DNA from: Flavobacterium hydatis
GTDB lineage: Bacteria; Bacteroidota; Bacteroidia; Flavobacteriales; Flavobacteriaceae
Reading direction: 5' to 3'
DNA length: 64,000 bases
Assembly: GCF_000737695.1 (NCBI RefSeq)
Contig: NZ_JPRM01000015.1
Coordinates: 185,474-249,473, forward strand
The notes beneath the pieces were generated by a model. That model searched no databases. It was not told the DNA's origin and saw only the letters and a list, made by a program, of their open reading frames with translations. Position numbers and translations under genes: made by a program. This document shows, piece after piece, positions 8,739 through 17,538 of the stretch (positions are counted from its first letter, which is position 1; the number at the start of each line of letters is the position of its first letter).

Positions 8739-9341
8739 CCAGAAAACTACAAACATTAGTTGCGGAATTATCCCTATCACTAATCCAATAATAAGTTCTT
8801 TATTGGTATGTGCATTCATTTCCAGACGTGATGAAGCCACAAAACCAGTCATTAAAATAAAGAAAGGAACCCAATACATCATATTTGGTACTTGAAGATG
8901 TCGGTACAAACCAATTGCAAAAATGGTTAATCCGCTTATGGCTATCATGTGCAAACTGGCTTTTATTTTACAAAAAGATAAAACCAACGCAATTATTGTA
9001 CTAAATAATGCGCCCAGAAAAAAGAAATGCAATTCGGGATAACGTATAATCACGACACTACGCTTTACTAACAAAATGATTAAGAAGCAATGAAGCACCA
9101 GCGGAATCTTACGCTGTGAGGTTTCGTGTATCATAATCGAATCAACATTTCCTGTAGAACGAAGCAACAAGAAAAACAACATAGGAACAAAAACCGTGAT
9201 AATTAATATCTGAAAAAGGATAAAGATTTTCTCCTCATTTGCAAATGCATCTTCCTTAAAAAAAAGGTAGAACATACTCGCATACATCGAAATAAATAAT
9301 GGATGAAACACATAAGAAAATATCGGAAGAATCTTTTTCAA
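8733..9341 (-). CDS. Multi-pass membrane protein with a PAP2-like motif
   Basis: 202 residues with about six hydrophobic segments. The C-terminal part contains SRLEMNAHTNKE, which fits the third phosphatase motif of PAP2 enzymes (S-R-x5-H-x3-D) except for Glu in place of Asp. SLHM (about residue 128) sits where the PSGH motif would be, and RKIPL may stand for the first motif. It is therefore a distant, possibly inactive or altered PAP2-superfamily member acting on lipid phosphates. No partner gene is evident. It converges on the barrel protein gene with a six-base overlap. Confidence 0.6.
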   Translation of the reverse strand: MKKILPIFSYVFHPLFISMYASMFYLFFKEDAFANEEKIFILFQILIITVFVPMLFFLLLRSTGNVDSIMIHETSQRKIPLVLHCFLIILLVKRSVVIIRYPELHFFFLGALFSTIIALVLSFCKIKASLHMIAISGLTIFAIGLYRHLQVPNMMYWVPFFILMTGFVASSRLEMNAHTNKELIIGLVIGIIPQLMFVVFWL

Positions 9342-9865
9342 CGGCTTGGATTTATTGTCTTGAACAAATATAAAAAAATATATGACTTTCTATAAAATGC
9401 TCAAAATTTTAACAGCAACTAAAATCAAGTAACGCGGATGACGCAGATTCGCCAAGGCGAAAACGCAGATAAAAACGGATTTTTTAAAACAATTGAAAAA
9501 AATCCGTTTTTATCCGCGTCTTTACTTTAGTAAATCCGTTTAATCCGCGTTCCATTATAGACAAACTTTGCAACTCGAAATCAGGTAACGCAGATGACGC
9601 GGATTCGCCAAGGCGAAAACGCGGATAAAAACGGATTTTTTAAAACAATTGAAAAAATCCGTTTTTATCCGCGTCTTTACTTTAGTAAATCCGTTTAATC
9701 CGCGTTCCATTATAGACAAACTTTAAAACCTGAATAAATCTATTTTTAAGAAAATATTAAAAAACTCTTTTCTACCTTTAATGCTTCAAATTATGTCGTG
9801 ATTTTCTAAATCATATTTATCATCAATTTGCGTTTACATTTCAACAAAAAACACTTCACAATACA
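9342..9865. repeat. Gap with two tandem copies of the CGCGGAT palindromic repeat
   Basis: Two units of about 122 bp at 9431-9552 and 9587-9708 (period 156) differ by only a few bases. Each starts near AACGC(A/G)GATGACGC, has CGCCAAGGCGAAAACGC, then GGATTTTTTAAAACAATTGA, then the complementary half ending TTTAATCCGCGTTCC. Each is a long hairpin. Related full copies lie at 17293-17418 and 29722-29851, and half copies at about 40163 and 42219. The remaining 150 bases before murF-alr show nothing definite. Confidence 0.7.
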
Positions 9866-12337
9866 ATGCCTATAAATCTTAAAAGTTTAATTCAAATCCT
9901 TCATGCCAAATGGATTGGAGGAAATTCAGATATTAATATCGATCATATTTCTATCGATAGTCGCTCTTTACAAAACGGACCAAAAACTTTATTTTTCGCG
10001 TTAAGCGGACCTAACAATAATGCTCATGATTACATTCCTGATTTAATAGAGAAAGGCGTTCATAATTTTGTAGTAACTCAAGTTCCCGAAAAATATACCC
10101 AAAGAGCCAATTATATAGTTGTCGAGAATTCTCTAACGGCTTTGCAGGCTATTGCGGGATATTATCGCAGTCATTTTAGTTTTCCTATTATCGGATTGAC
10201 CGGAAGTAACGGTAAAACGATAGTAAAGGAATGGCTTAATTTCTTGTTGAGCCCTGATCATAATATCATAAGAAGTCCAAAAAGTTACAACTCACAAGTT
10301 GGCGTTCCGCTTTCGGTTATTGCTATAAATGAAAAACACAATCTAGGTATTTTTGAAGCTGGGATTTCTACGGTTTCAGAAATGGATAAACTAGAAAAAA
10401 TCATCAAACCTACCATCGGACTTCTTACCAATATTGGTTCGGCTCACGACGAAGGTTTTTTAAATCTTGTACAAAAGATAGATGAAAAACTACTTTTGTT
10501 TAAAGAAACTCCCGTAATTATTTACCAGAAAACAGACGTTGTTCATTCGTGTTTAACGCAATTTGCAGCCGAGTATATGCTCGATTCCAGAAAACTGTTT
10601 TCTTGGAGTTTTACCGATAAACATGCCGATGTTTTGGTTTCTACCAAAGAAACTCATAACGAGAATACTTTAATTGAGTACAAATACAAGAACGAAAAAA
10701 GCCAATTTACAATCCCGTTTCAAGATGATGCTTCGATAGAAAACGCTGTTTCTTGTCTGATGGTTTTATTGTACTTAAAATACGATTCGGTTACAATCGA
10801 GAACCGAATGCATTTATTGTATCCTGTAGAAATGCGTTTGGAAGTAAAAAATGGAATTAATAATTGTAGCATAATCGATGATAGTTATAGTTCGGATTTT
10901 CAATCGCTAAAAATCGCATTAGATTTCCTGGAAAGTCAGCATAAATTCAAGAAGAAAACTGTGATTTTATCTGACATTCTTCAGAGTGGTTTTACAAATG
11001 ACGAATTATATTCGAAAGTTGCTCAACTTATCGAGTCTAATAAAATAACTCGAGTTATTGGTATTGGCTCGACCATTTCGTCATTCAAAGATAAGTTTAC
11101 AAATTGTGTTACATTCCCCAATACTGCCGAATTCATTACGCATTATGAATCATTGGACTTTGAAAATGAAACTATTCTTATAAAAGGTGCGCGTTCGTTT
11201 CAGTTTGAAGAAATTGTCGCATTACTTGAGGAGAAAACCCATGAAACGATTCTGGAAATTAACCTCAACGCTATTGGTCATAATCTTAATTTCTTTAAAT
11301 CTAAAATAAATCCAACCACCAAAATGATGGTGATGGTAAAAGCCTATAGTTATGGTAATGGCGGTCTAGAAATAGCCAAATTACTAGAACATCATAAAGT
11401 AGATTATTTAGGTGTGGCTTTCGCCGATGAAGGAATCTCGCTTAAAAACGGCGGAATTAAACTCCCGATTATGGTGCTTAATCCCGAAACTACCACTTTT
11501 TCGGCTATTATTCAGCATCAATTAGAACCTGAAATTTATAGTTTAAAAGGGTTGAATGCCTTTTTGAAAATTGCTAAAGAGAAAAAACTACATCATTTCC
11601 CGATTCACATAAAGCTAGATACCGGAATGCATCGATTGGGTTTTGAAGACAATACACTCGATGAATTAATCGCTACTCTAAAAGGAAATACAAACGTTGA
11701 GGTAAAAAGTGTTTTATCGCATTTGGCTACAAGTGACGAAGAAAAGCATTTTGATTTTGTTCTTTCTCAGATTGATTTATTCGAGAAACTGTCTTCAAAA
11801 TTATTGGCAGCATTAGATATTAACCCGATTCGTCATATCTTAAACACTTCTGGAATTAGTAATTTCCCGCAAGCGCAATACAATATGGTACGTTTGGGAA
11901 TTGGTTTATACGGAGTTTCAAATGATCCTGCCGAACAAAAATACTTGGAAAACGTAAGTACATTAAAATCGATAATTTCGCAAGTAAGAACCATTCCTGC
12001 CAATGATAGTGTAGGTTACGGACGTCGTTTTATGGCCGAAAAAGAAACTAAAATCGCTACAATACCTATTGGTTATGCCGATGGTATTGCCAGACTTTGG
12101 GGTAACGGTGTAGGTTTTGTAACTATCAAAAATCAAAAGGCTAGAATAGTAGGAAACATTTGCATGGATATGCTTATGGTCGATGTAAGTGCTATTGAAT
12201 GCAAAGAAGGTGACGATGTAATTATCTTTGGCGAAAGCCCAACTGTTATAGAAATGGCACAAGAATTACGCACAATTCCGTATGAAATCCTAACTAGTAT
12301 TTCGCAACGAGTGAAGCGCGTATTTTTCCGTCAATAA
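9866..12337 (+). CDS. murF-alr: Fused UDP-MurNAc-tripeptide:D-Ala-D-Ala ligase and alanine racemase
   Basis: An 823-residue bifunctional cytoplasmic enzyme for peptidoglycan precursors. The N-terminal MurF half (about 1-455) carries the ATP-binding loop TGSNGKT (112-118) and the Mur-ligase central domain (NIGSAHDEGF). It adds D-Ala-D-Ala to the UDP-MurNAc-tripeptide. The C-terminal half (from about 457) is a fold-type III alanine racemase with the PLP lysine Lys492 (MVKAYSYGNG) and the catalytic tyrosine Tyr718 (SVGYGRRF), making D-Ala from L-Ala. This fusion is common in Bacteroidota, so the racemase supplies its own pathway. In the MurF half the loop reads GKTIVK rather than GKTTTK. mscL follows 76 bases downstream. 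Confidence 0.95.
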   Translation: MPINLKSLIQILHAKWIGGNSDINIDHISIDSRSLQNGPKTLFFALSGPNNNAHDYIPDLIEKGVHNFVVTQVPEKYTQRANYIVVENSLTALQAIAGYYRSHFSFPIIGLTGSNGKTIVKEWLNFLLSPDHNIIRSPKSYNSQVGVPLSVIAINEKHNLGIFEAGISTVSEMDKLEKIIKPTIGLLTNIGSAHDEGFLNLVQKIDEKLLLFKETPVIIYQKTDVVHSCLTQFAAEYMLDSRKLFSWSFTDKHADVLVSTKETHNENTLIEYKYKNEKSQFTIPFQDDASIENAVSCLMVLLYLKYDSVTIENRMHLLYPVEMRLEVKNGINNCSIIDDSYSSDFQSLKIALDFLESQHKFKKKTVILSDILQSGFTNDELYSKVAQLIESNKITRVIGIGSTISSFKDKFTNCVTFPNTAEFITHYESLDFENETILIKGARSFQFEEIVALLEEKTHETILEINLNAIGHNLNFFKSKINPTTKMMVMVKAYSYGNGGLEIAKLLEHHKVDYLGVAFADEGISLKNGGIKLPIMVLNPETTTFSAIIQHQLEPEIYSLKGLNAFLKIAKEKKLHHFPIHIKLDTGMHRLGFEDNTLDELIATLKGNTNVEVKSVLSHLATSDEEKHFDFVLSQIDLFEKLSSKLLAALDINPIRHILNTSGISNFPQAQYNMVRLGIGLYGVSNDPAEQKYLENVSTLKSIISQVRTIPANDSVGYGRRFMAEKETKIATIPIGYADGIARLWGNGVGFVTIKNQKARIVGNICMDMLMVDVSAIECKEGDDVIIFGESPTVIEMAQELRTIPYEILTSISQRVKRVFFRQ

Positions 12338-12413
12338 AATTTGTACTATTAAATTTATAGAATTATTATTATATTTGAATACTTAAATTAATAACAAATA
12401 AAAAAGAACGAGT

Positions 12414-12827
12414 ATGGGATTTTTTGCAGATTTTAAAGCTTCTTTATTGAAAGGTGATGTTCTGAGCTTAGCTACTGCTGTAGTTATTGGTGGTGCATTT
12501 GGAAAAATTGTTGGTTCTGCTGTAGATGATATTATTATGCCAATAGTTGGTCTACTTACTGGGGGAATAGATTTTACTCAAAAATTTATTACTCTAGATG
12601 GAAATTCATATACAACTTTAGCTGCTGCTAAAACCGCTGGTGCTGCTGTAATTACTTACGGAAATCTGGTTCAAGCAATAATTAATTTTGTGATTATATC
12701 TTTTTTTGTATTTGTAGTTTTAAGAGCTGCTGAGAAAGCTAAGAAAAAAGATGTTGCTCCTGCTGCTCCAGCCGGACCTACACAAGAAGAGTTACTTACA
12801 CAAATTAGAGATTTATTAAAGAAATAA
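12414..12827 (+). CDS. mscL: Large-conductance mechanosensitive channel
   Basis: 137 residues forming a homopentameric inner-membrane channel that opens under hypo-osmotic membrane tension. The N-terminal amphipathic helix ([20 protein letters not shown]) leads into the pore helix TM1 (about 16-42, [21 protein letters not shown]). A periplasmic loop and TM2 follow (about 78-103, [19 protein letters not shown]). The charged C-terminal helix bundle ends [13 protein letters not shown]. Length is typical for the family. A strong terminator follows. Confidence 0.96.
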   Translation: MGFFADFKASLLKGDVLSLATAVVIGGAFGKIVGSAVDDIIMPIVGLLTGGIDFTQKFITLDGNSYTTLAAAKTAGAAVITYGNLVQAIINFVIISFFVFVVLRAAEKAKKKDVAPAAPAGPTQEELLTQIRDLLKK

Positions 12828-12849
12828 TCCGCTACACTATTGTCTAACT

Positions 12850-12883
12850 AAACCGTTCAAAATCTGAACGGTTTTTCTTTTTT
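12850..12883 (+). terminator. Terminator after mscL
   Basis: The stem AACCGTTCA/TGAACGGTT with a five-base loop is followed by TTTCTTTTTT, 23 bases past the mscL stop. Confidence 0.85.
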
Positions 12884-12922
12884 GTTACAAACGTAACTTT
12901 TTGTTATTTTTTGTGAACCCGC

Positions 12923-12952
12923 TTGTTTTCAACTTCATTATACCTATTTTTG
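12923..12952 (+). promoter_or_regulatory. Predicted housekeeping promoter of asd
   Basis: TTG at 12923-12925, a 19-base spacer and TATTTTTG at 12945-12952 match the Bacteroidota consensus TTG-N17/23-TAnnTTTG. The asd start codon lies 39 bases downstream. Confidence 0.6.
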
Positions 12953-12991
12953 CACTTCAAATAACAAACATTCACAATAAAAAATATAAAA

Positions 12992-13981
12992 ATGAGAATA
13001 GCGATTGTAGGCGCTACCGGTATGGTTGGCGAAGTAATGCTAAAAGTGTTGGCAGAAAGAAATTTCCCTGTTACAGAATTAATTTTGGTTGCATCTGAGA
13101 AATCAGTTGGAAAACAAATCGAATATAAAGGAACAAATTATACGGTTGTTGGATTGCAAACCGCAGTAGATTTAAAAGCTGATATTGCTATTTTCTCTGC
13201 TGGAGGTGAAACTTCATTAGAGTGGGCTCCAAAATTTGCAGCAGCAGGAACTACTGTTATCGACAACTCATCGGCATGGAGAATGGACCCTACAAAAAAA
13301 TTGGTAGTTCCAGAAATCAATGCTTCAACACTTACAAAAGAAGATAAAATTATAGCAAACCCAAACTGTTCGACTATTCAAATGGTCTTAACATTGGCTC
13401 CTTTGCACAAAAAATACAACATTAAGAGAATTATTGTTTCTACTTACCAATCTATCACAGGAACTGGAGTAAAAGCAGTAAGACAATTAGAGAATGAATA
13501 CGCTGGTGTAAAAGGCGAAATGGTTTATAAATACCCTATTCACAGAAATGCAATTCCACATTGCGATAGCTTTGAGGAAAACGGATACACCAAAGAAGAA
13601 ATGAAATTGGTTCGCGAAACTCAAAAAATTCTTGGCGACAAAACTATCGCTGTAACAGCAACTGCAGTTCGTGTTCCTGTTGTTGGTGGTCATAGTGAAG
13701 CTGTAAATGTTGAGTTTAGAAATGATTTTGATGTAAATGAAGTACGCGAAATTTTACATCATACAGACGGTGTTGTTGTTCAGGATAACATAGACACATT
13801 TACTTACCCAATGCCTCTTTATGCAGAAGGTAAAAATGATGTTTTTGTAGGTCGTATTCGTCGTGACGAAAGCCAACCAAACACTTTAAACATGTGGATT
13901 GTTGCTGACAACTTAAGAAAAGGTGCTGCAACAAATACAATTCAGATTGCTGAATATCTTGTAGCTGCAAAACTGGTATAA
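12992..13981 (+). CDS. asd: Aspartate-semialdehyde dehydrogenase
   Basis: 329 residues. It reduces L-aspartyl-4-phosphate to aspartate semialdehyde with NADPH, the branch point to lysine/diaminopimelate, threonine and methionine. The NADP-binding loop GATGMVG (7-13) opens the protein. The catalytic Cys126 sits in NPNCSTIQ. Substrate-binding residues follow (STYQSITGTGVKAVRQLENE), and a conserved VPVVGGHSEAV stretch holds the active-site His. Length fits the short bacterial type. The gene is monocistronic, with its own promoter and terminator. Confidence 0.97.
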   Translation: MRIAIVGATGMVGEVMLKVLAERNFPVTELILVASEKSVGKQIEYKGTNYTVVGLQTAVDLKADIAIFSAGGETSLEWAPKFAAAGTTVIDNSSAWRMDPTKKLVVPEINASTLTKEDKIIANPNCSTIQMVLTLAPLHKKYNIKRIIVSTYQSITGTGVKAVRQLENEYAGVKGEMVYKYPIHRNAIPHCDSFEENGYTKEEMKLVRETQKILGDKTIAVTATAVRVPVVGGHSEAVNVEFRNDFDVNEVREILHHTDGVVVQDNIDTFTYPMPLYAEGKNDVFVGRIRRDESQPNTLNMWIVADNLRKGAATNTIQIAEYLVAAKLV

Positions 13982-14002
13982 AACCCATAATTATATTTTA
14001 AT

Positions 14003-14037
14003 AAAAGCCGTAATCGCACATTGTGATTGCGGCTTTT
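14003..14037 (+). terminator. Terminator after asd
   Basis: AAAAGCCGTAATC pairs with GATTGCGGCTTTT across a short loop, 22 bases past the asd stop. Confidence 0.75.
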
Positions 14038-14103
14038 CTGTAGAAAAAGTGCATCTTCGACAATAAAAAAAGCCATATCTTAGCTAATAAAAATTTAAAA
14101 GAC

Positions 14104-14613
14104 ATGAACTTCGAAAATTATAAAATAATCCCAAACTACAATACAAACAAAACCGACTTGTTTCTTGCTGAAGAAGAAGATATTGAAGCTTGTGAGCAAA
14201 CACTAAACGTTAGTTTTGATGATGATTATAAAGAATATGTTTTAACATACGGAAGCGGAATTCTAGGCGGAACCTACGTAAGGATATACCTTCCGGAAAC
14301 GATAATACTAACTATCGCTGAATGGAAAAACCGAATTAACGAATATTGGTTTTGGGATGAAGGAGCAGCAGTTTTAACGAAAGAGGACGTTTTAAACTCT
14401 GTGAGAATTGGAGATACATTTGATGGAGATGAAATTATTCTTTATAAAAATGAATATTACATTTTGCCAAGAAATAGCGAAATGATATACAAAGCAGGAA
14501 AAACGCTCGAAGAAACCATAACTTGGTTGTGCTCGTCTGGAATCTTGACCGAAGCATTTACCGAAAGAGAATTCGAACCTTTTGACCCAAGCGAATGGGG
14601 TGATAAATTATAA
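14104..14613 (+). CDS. SMI1/KNR4 (SUKH) family protein
   Basis: 169 residues. The N-terminal part has the family pattern: an acidic helix, then LNVSFDDDYKEYVLTYGSGILGG (about 35-57), where the tyrosine-glycine-rich turn is diagnostic. Polar beta strands follow, typical of the SUKH fold. In bacteria SUKH proteins are often cytoplasmic immunity proteins against polymorphic toxins. No toxin gene lies in this window, so its partner is unknown. It heads a row of small unrelated genes in the same direction, with DUF4265 23 bases downstream. Confidence 0.75.
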   Translation: MNFENYKIIPNYNTNKTDLFLAEEEDIEACEQTLNVSFDDDYKEYVLTYGSGILGGTYVRIYLPETIILTIAEWKNRINEYWFWDEGAAVLTKEDVLNSVRIGDTFDGDEIILYKNEYYILPRNSEMIYKAGKTLEETITWLCSSGILTEAFTEREFEPFDPSEWGDKL

Positions 14614-14636
14614 TAAAACAATAGCATTTAAATAAA

Positions 14637-15101
14637 ATGGCAGAAGAACAAGACAAATATGTCAAAATACTTTTTAAATTTTTCAGTGAAATTCTAAATG
14701 AATCAGCTGTAGAAACTATGTGGGCAACAATTATCAATGCCGAAAAAGGATTATACAAACTAGATAATATTCCGTTTTACGCTCCCGTTTCTTGCGAAGA
14801 TGTAGTGCTCGCAGAATATGATGAAGATGAAGAACGATTGGTTTACAGACAAACAATAGAGCATTCAGGAAACTCAACTATTCAGGTTGTTATGTTGGAC
14901 AAAACCATTTTAACAGATGACATCCGAATGATATTTAACCATTTAGGTTGCGAATCTGAAAAGTTTAAAGAAGGATATTTTGTAATGGAAGTTTTATCGA
15001 CCGTAAAATACGAACCTATCAGAGAAAAACTAAATGAGTTACAGAACGATGGTATCATAGATTACGCTGAACCAAATTTGTCTAATAATCATTGGTATTA
15101 G
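14637..15101 (+). CDS. DUF4265 domain protein
   Basis: 154 residues, no signal peptide or membrane segment. The stretch GLYKLDNIPFYAPVSCEDVV followed by AEYDEDEERLVYR and EHSGNSTIQVV matches my recollection of DUF4265. That family has an N-terminal beta barrel that begins with YxLDNxPF and a conserved small-residue G-x-ST turn. Function is unknown; relatives often sit beside toxin-immunity genes. It lies between the SUKH and DUF2625 genes with short gaps (23 and 9 bases), so co-transcription is likely. Confidence 0.6.
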   Translation: MAEEQDKYVKILFKFFSEILNESAVETMWATIINAEKGLYKLDNIPFYAPVSCEDVVLAEYDEDEERLVYRQTIEHSGNSTIQVVMLDKTILTDDIRMIFNHLGCESEKFKEGYFVMEVLSTVKYEPIREKLNELQNDGIIDYAEPNLSNNHWY

Positions 15102-15110
15102 GATCGTAAA

Positions 15111-15782
15111 ATGAAAAACATAGAAGAATTAATAAACAAAGAAGATCCAGGTTGGAATATTGTAACGGAGTGGATTAATGATGCCAAAAACAAAATAGAA
15201 ATCCTAGCAGTTGATGATGCAAGGGCAAAAGAGGCATTATATAAAACTCAGGTTTCTACACGTTCCCCAATGGGCGCTATTATTTTCAGTACTGGAGGAA
15301 TATTAGTTGACAATGGATGGATTAGGATTCTTGGCTCAGGACATGAGAAACTAAATCGTTCGCTACCCGATTGGAATATTGGGAAATTCACAGAGGAGTT
15401 TGGAGAAAACCCACGATTATTATTAATTGCTGATGATGCGCTTGGAGGTTTTTTCATTTTGAATGGTGGAGATTTAGGAAGTGATTTGGGAAATATATAT
15501 TATTTCGCTCCAGACAATCTAGAATATGAAGCACTCGATATAACATACAGCGAGTTTTTATTGTTTTGTTTTAATAATGATTTAGATGAGTTTTATAGAA
15601 ACCAAAGATGGGAAAACTGGAAAACTGAAGTTTCTAAATTAGATGGAAATAAGGTTTTTAATTTCGTCCCTTCTCTTTGGACTAAAAAAGGTAAAGACAT
15701 AAACAAAAATAGCCGCAAAGAAATTCCAATTGAAGAACAATTCAGTTTTAATATTGAGATGAAAAAACAATTGACAGAATAA
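15111..15782 (+). CDS. DUF2625 family protein
   Basis: 223 residues, cytoplasmic. The N-terminus (MKNIEELINKEDPGWNIVTE), the centre (STGGILVDNGWIRILGSG) and the FYRNQRWENW stretch (about 163-172) match what I recall of DUF2625. The GG-rich middle (LLLIADDALGGFFILNGGDL, then YYFAPD) is reminiscent of SUKH-like folds, which would fit an immunity-type gene cluster (inference). It starts 9 bases after the DUF4265 gene. Biochemical role unknown. Confidence 0.65.
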   Translation: MKNIEELINKEDPGWNIVTEWINDAKNKIEILAVDDARAKEALYKTQVSTRSPMGAIIFSTGGILVDNGWIRILGSGHEKLNRSLPDWNIGKFTEEFGENPRLLLIADDALGGFFILNGGDLGSDLGNIYYFAPDNLEYEALDITYSEFLLFCFNNDLDEFYRNQRWENWKTEVSKLDGNKVFNFVPSLWTKKGKDINKNSRKEIPIEEQFSFNIEMKKQLTE

Positions 15783-15825
15783 AACTTATATTCAATCGAG
15801 TTTATTAATAACTATTTATTCTAAA

Positions 15826-16326
15826 ATGAGGGAAACATTCACATTTTTTGCTTTTTTACTATTCTTTGTATGTAATTCACAGAATACAAAAACCAATAGA
15901 GATACATTTAAATTAGAACTAATCGTTGATGCTGAGAATAATTATTCTATGCAAGTTCCCAACTCTCCCTATTTTGTAAAAGAGAAAATTCTTCAAATAT
16001 ACCCTTCTGAAAAATTATATATAGAAACGGTGATAAAAAACGATTCTATTTATTCAATGGAAGTGGTTGACAAAAATGTGAATCCAAAAAGAACAATCGA
16101 AATCGAGTTTTTACAAAACGTAACTGATAGAACAGATAAGCAAATGTTATTAAAAGTTACAAATCCATTTGATAAAAAGCTCAATTATGATGCAGCTATG
16201 TTTATTGTGGGACATGACAAATGGGTATCAACAAGCATAATTCCAATTCTACCTAATTTAGTTAATTATGAAACTTGGCAAGATGTAATTATAACATTAG
16301 TATTAGAAAATTGGCGTTTTGAATAG
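15826..16326 (+). CDS. Secreted protein of unknown function
   Basis: 166 residues. The N-terminus (RETFTFFAFLLFFVCNSQ) is a signal peptide. A cysteine is present, but the following NSQ fits signal peptidase I processing about as well as a lipobox, so lipid anchoring is uncertain. The mature part is beta-rich without recognisable motifs. It lies in the row of small genes, 43 bases after DUF2625. I do not recognise a family. Confidence 0.5.
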   Translation: MRETFTFFAFLLFFVCNSQNTKTNRDTFKLELIVDAENNYSMQVPNSPYFVKEKILQIYPSEKLYIETVIKNDSIYSMEVVDKNVNPKRTIEIEFLQNVTDRTDKQMLLKVTNPFDKKLNYDAAMFIVGHDKWVSTSIIPILPNLVNYETWQDVIITLVLENWRFE

Positions 16327-16365
16327 CTTATAAACCTACAGCATTTTTTAAATTAAATCTAAACT

Positions 16366-16728
16366 ATGGGAATACTTGACAGACTATTTGGAAAATCTAA
16401 GCCTAAAAATCCAGAGGATGAATATCTGATAACAACAACAGAAGAATTCATAAAAGTAGAACATCCGAGAAGGGAAACTGAAACCATTTTATGGAAAGAT
16501 ATTGAGGCAATAAAATTGATAAATACAGATGAAGGTCCTTTTGCACCTGATATTTGGTTGGTATTAATTGGTAAAGATTCTGGGTGTTTAATTCCTCAGG
16601 GCTCAAAAGGATTCGAAACAGTTTACAATATCGTATCAGAATACGAAAATTTCAATTTTGAAAATTTTATAGAATCAATGTCTTGCACTGATAATGCTGA
16701 ATTCTTACTTTGGAAAAAAGAGGAATAA
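16366..16728 (+). CDS. Hypothetical cytoplasmic protein
   Basis: 120 residues, no membrane segment. It starts MGILDRLFGKSK, a basic amphipathic opening seen in many unrelated proteins. A compact alpha/beta region follows with ETILWKDIEAIKLINTDEGP and PDIWLVLIGKDSGCLIPQGS. The pattern of strand, WKDI, then a strand ending in a glycine turn suggests a PH-like or immunity-protein-like fold, but I cannot name a family. It is co-oriented with its neighbours with gaps of about 40 bases. Confidence 0.5.
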   Translation: MGILDRLFGKSKPKNPEDEYLITTTEEFIKVEHPRRETETILWKDIEAIKLINTDEGPFAPDIWLVLIGKDSGCLIPQGSKGFETVYNIVSEYENFNFENFIESMSCTDNAEFLLWKKEE

Positions 16729-16764
16729 ACATTAATTTAGTAGAAACTTATTTATTACCAATTC

Positions 16765-17292
16765 ATGGAATCTATTAAAATCGAAAAAGTAACAATTGCA
16801 GATATCGAAAAACTGCAAAATATTGGGAGACAAACTTTCTTAGAGACTTTTTCATTACCAAATACAGAGGAAAACATGAACAGTTATCTGTCTAGTAGTT
16901 TTGCCTTTGATAACCTTAAAAATGAAATCGAAAATCCAGATTCTAAATTCTTCTTTGCAGTATTGAATGATGAGGTTATTGGATATTTAAAAATAAACTC
17001 AGGAAAAGCACAAACGGAATTAAAAGAAGATAATGCCTTAGAAATAGAACGTATTTATGTTTCTAGAGAATTCTTAGGCAAAAAAGTTGGGCAACTTTTA
17101 TACGACAAAGCATTGCAAATTGCCCAAGAAAGAAAAGTAGGTTATGTATGGCTTGGCGTTTGGGAAGAAAACCATAGAGCATTGGCTTTTTATAAGAAAA
17201 ATGACTTTATCGAATTTGATAAACACATTTTTAAATTAGGAAATGATCCGCAAACAGATATAATGATGAAGCTGACCTTAAATTGTCTATAG
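16765..17292 (+). CDS. GNAT family N-acetyltransferase
   Basis: 175 residues. The GNAT fold is clear: the N-terminal beta1-alpha1 (IEKVTIADIEKLQNIGRQTF), a central strand pair (FFFAVLNDEVIGYLKINSG), and the acetyl-CoA site at about 90-112 (ALEIERIYVSREFLGKKVGQ), in which FLGKKVGQ replaces the classical Q/RxxGxG/A. Motif B follows (YVWLGVWEENHRALAFYKKN). The ALAFYKKNDF signature is typical of spermidine/amine-type or ribosomal-protein-type acetyltransferases; the substrate is not readable. Its stop codon directly abuts a dispersed palindromic repeat. Confidence 0.88.
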   Translation: MESIKIEKVTIADIEKLQNIGRQTFLETFSLPNTEENMNSYLSSSFAFDNLKNEIENPDSKFFFAVLNDEVIGYLKINSGKAQTELKEDNALEIERIYVSREFLGKKVGQLLYDKALQIAQERKVGYVWLGVWEENHRALAFYKKNDFIEFDKHIFKLGNDPQTDIMMKLTLNCL

Positions 17293-17418
17293 AGGAACGC
17301 GGATTAAACAGATTCGCTAAGGCGAAAACACAGATTAAACGGATTTTCTATTTATTATTTTTAAAAATCCATGTAATCCGCGTTTTTACTTTTGTAAATC
17401 CGTATCATCCGCGTTCCT
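17293..17418. repeat. Dispersed CGCGGAT palindromic repeat, copy C
   Basis: The left end is GGAACGCGGATTAAACAG and the right end ATCATCCGCGTTCC; the halves are complementary around a central AT-rich loop. It belongs to the same family as 9431-9552, 9587-9708 and 29722-29851. A further repeat type (TTTGCGAACCTTGCG...TTTGCGGTTAATT) follows at about 17463-17510. Confidence 0.7.
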
Positions 17419-17538
17419 TTCGCAAAGAGTTCGATAGAATTAAAAGGATTGAAAGGATTAAAAAACTTTGCGAACCTTGCGTAAATCTTTGTGACCTTTG
17501 CGGTTAATTTCCCCACCACAAATAAAACAAAACACAAA

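Noticed and set aside
9431..9708. Insertion sequence ends
   Set aside because: No transposase frame or fragment is found within or between the copies, so I list them only as repeats.
12901..13098. 65-codon plus-strand frame before asd
   Set aside because: It covers the predicted asd promoter and runs into asd in another frame; no family resemblance.
17283..17507. 74-codon open frame after the GNAT gene
   Set aside because: It lies almost wholly in a dispersed palindromic repeat (17293-17418) and its residues reflect the repeat, not a protein.
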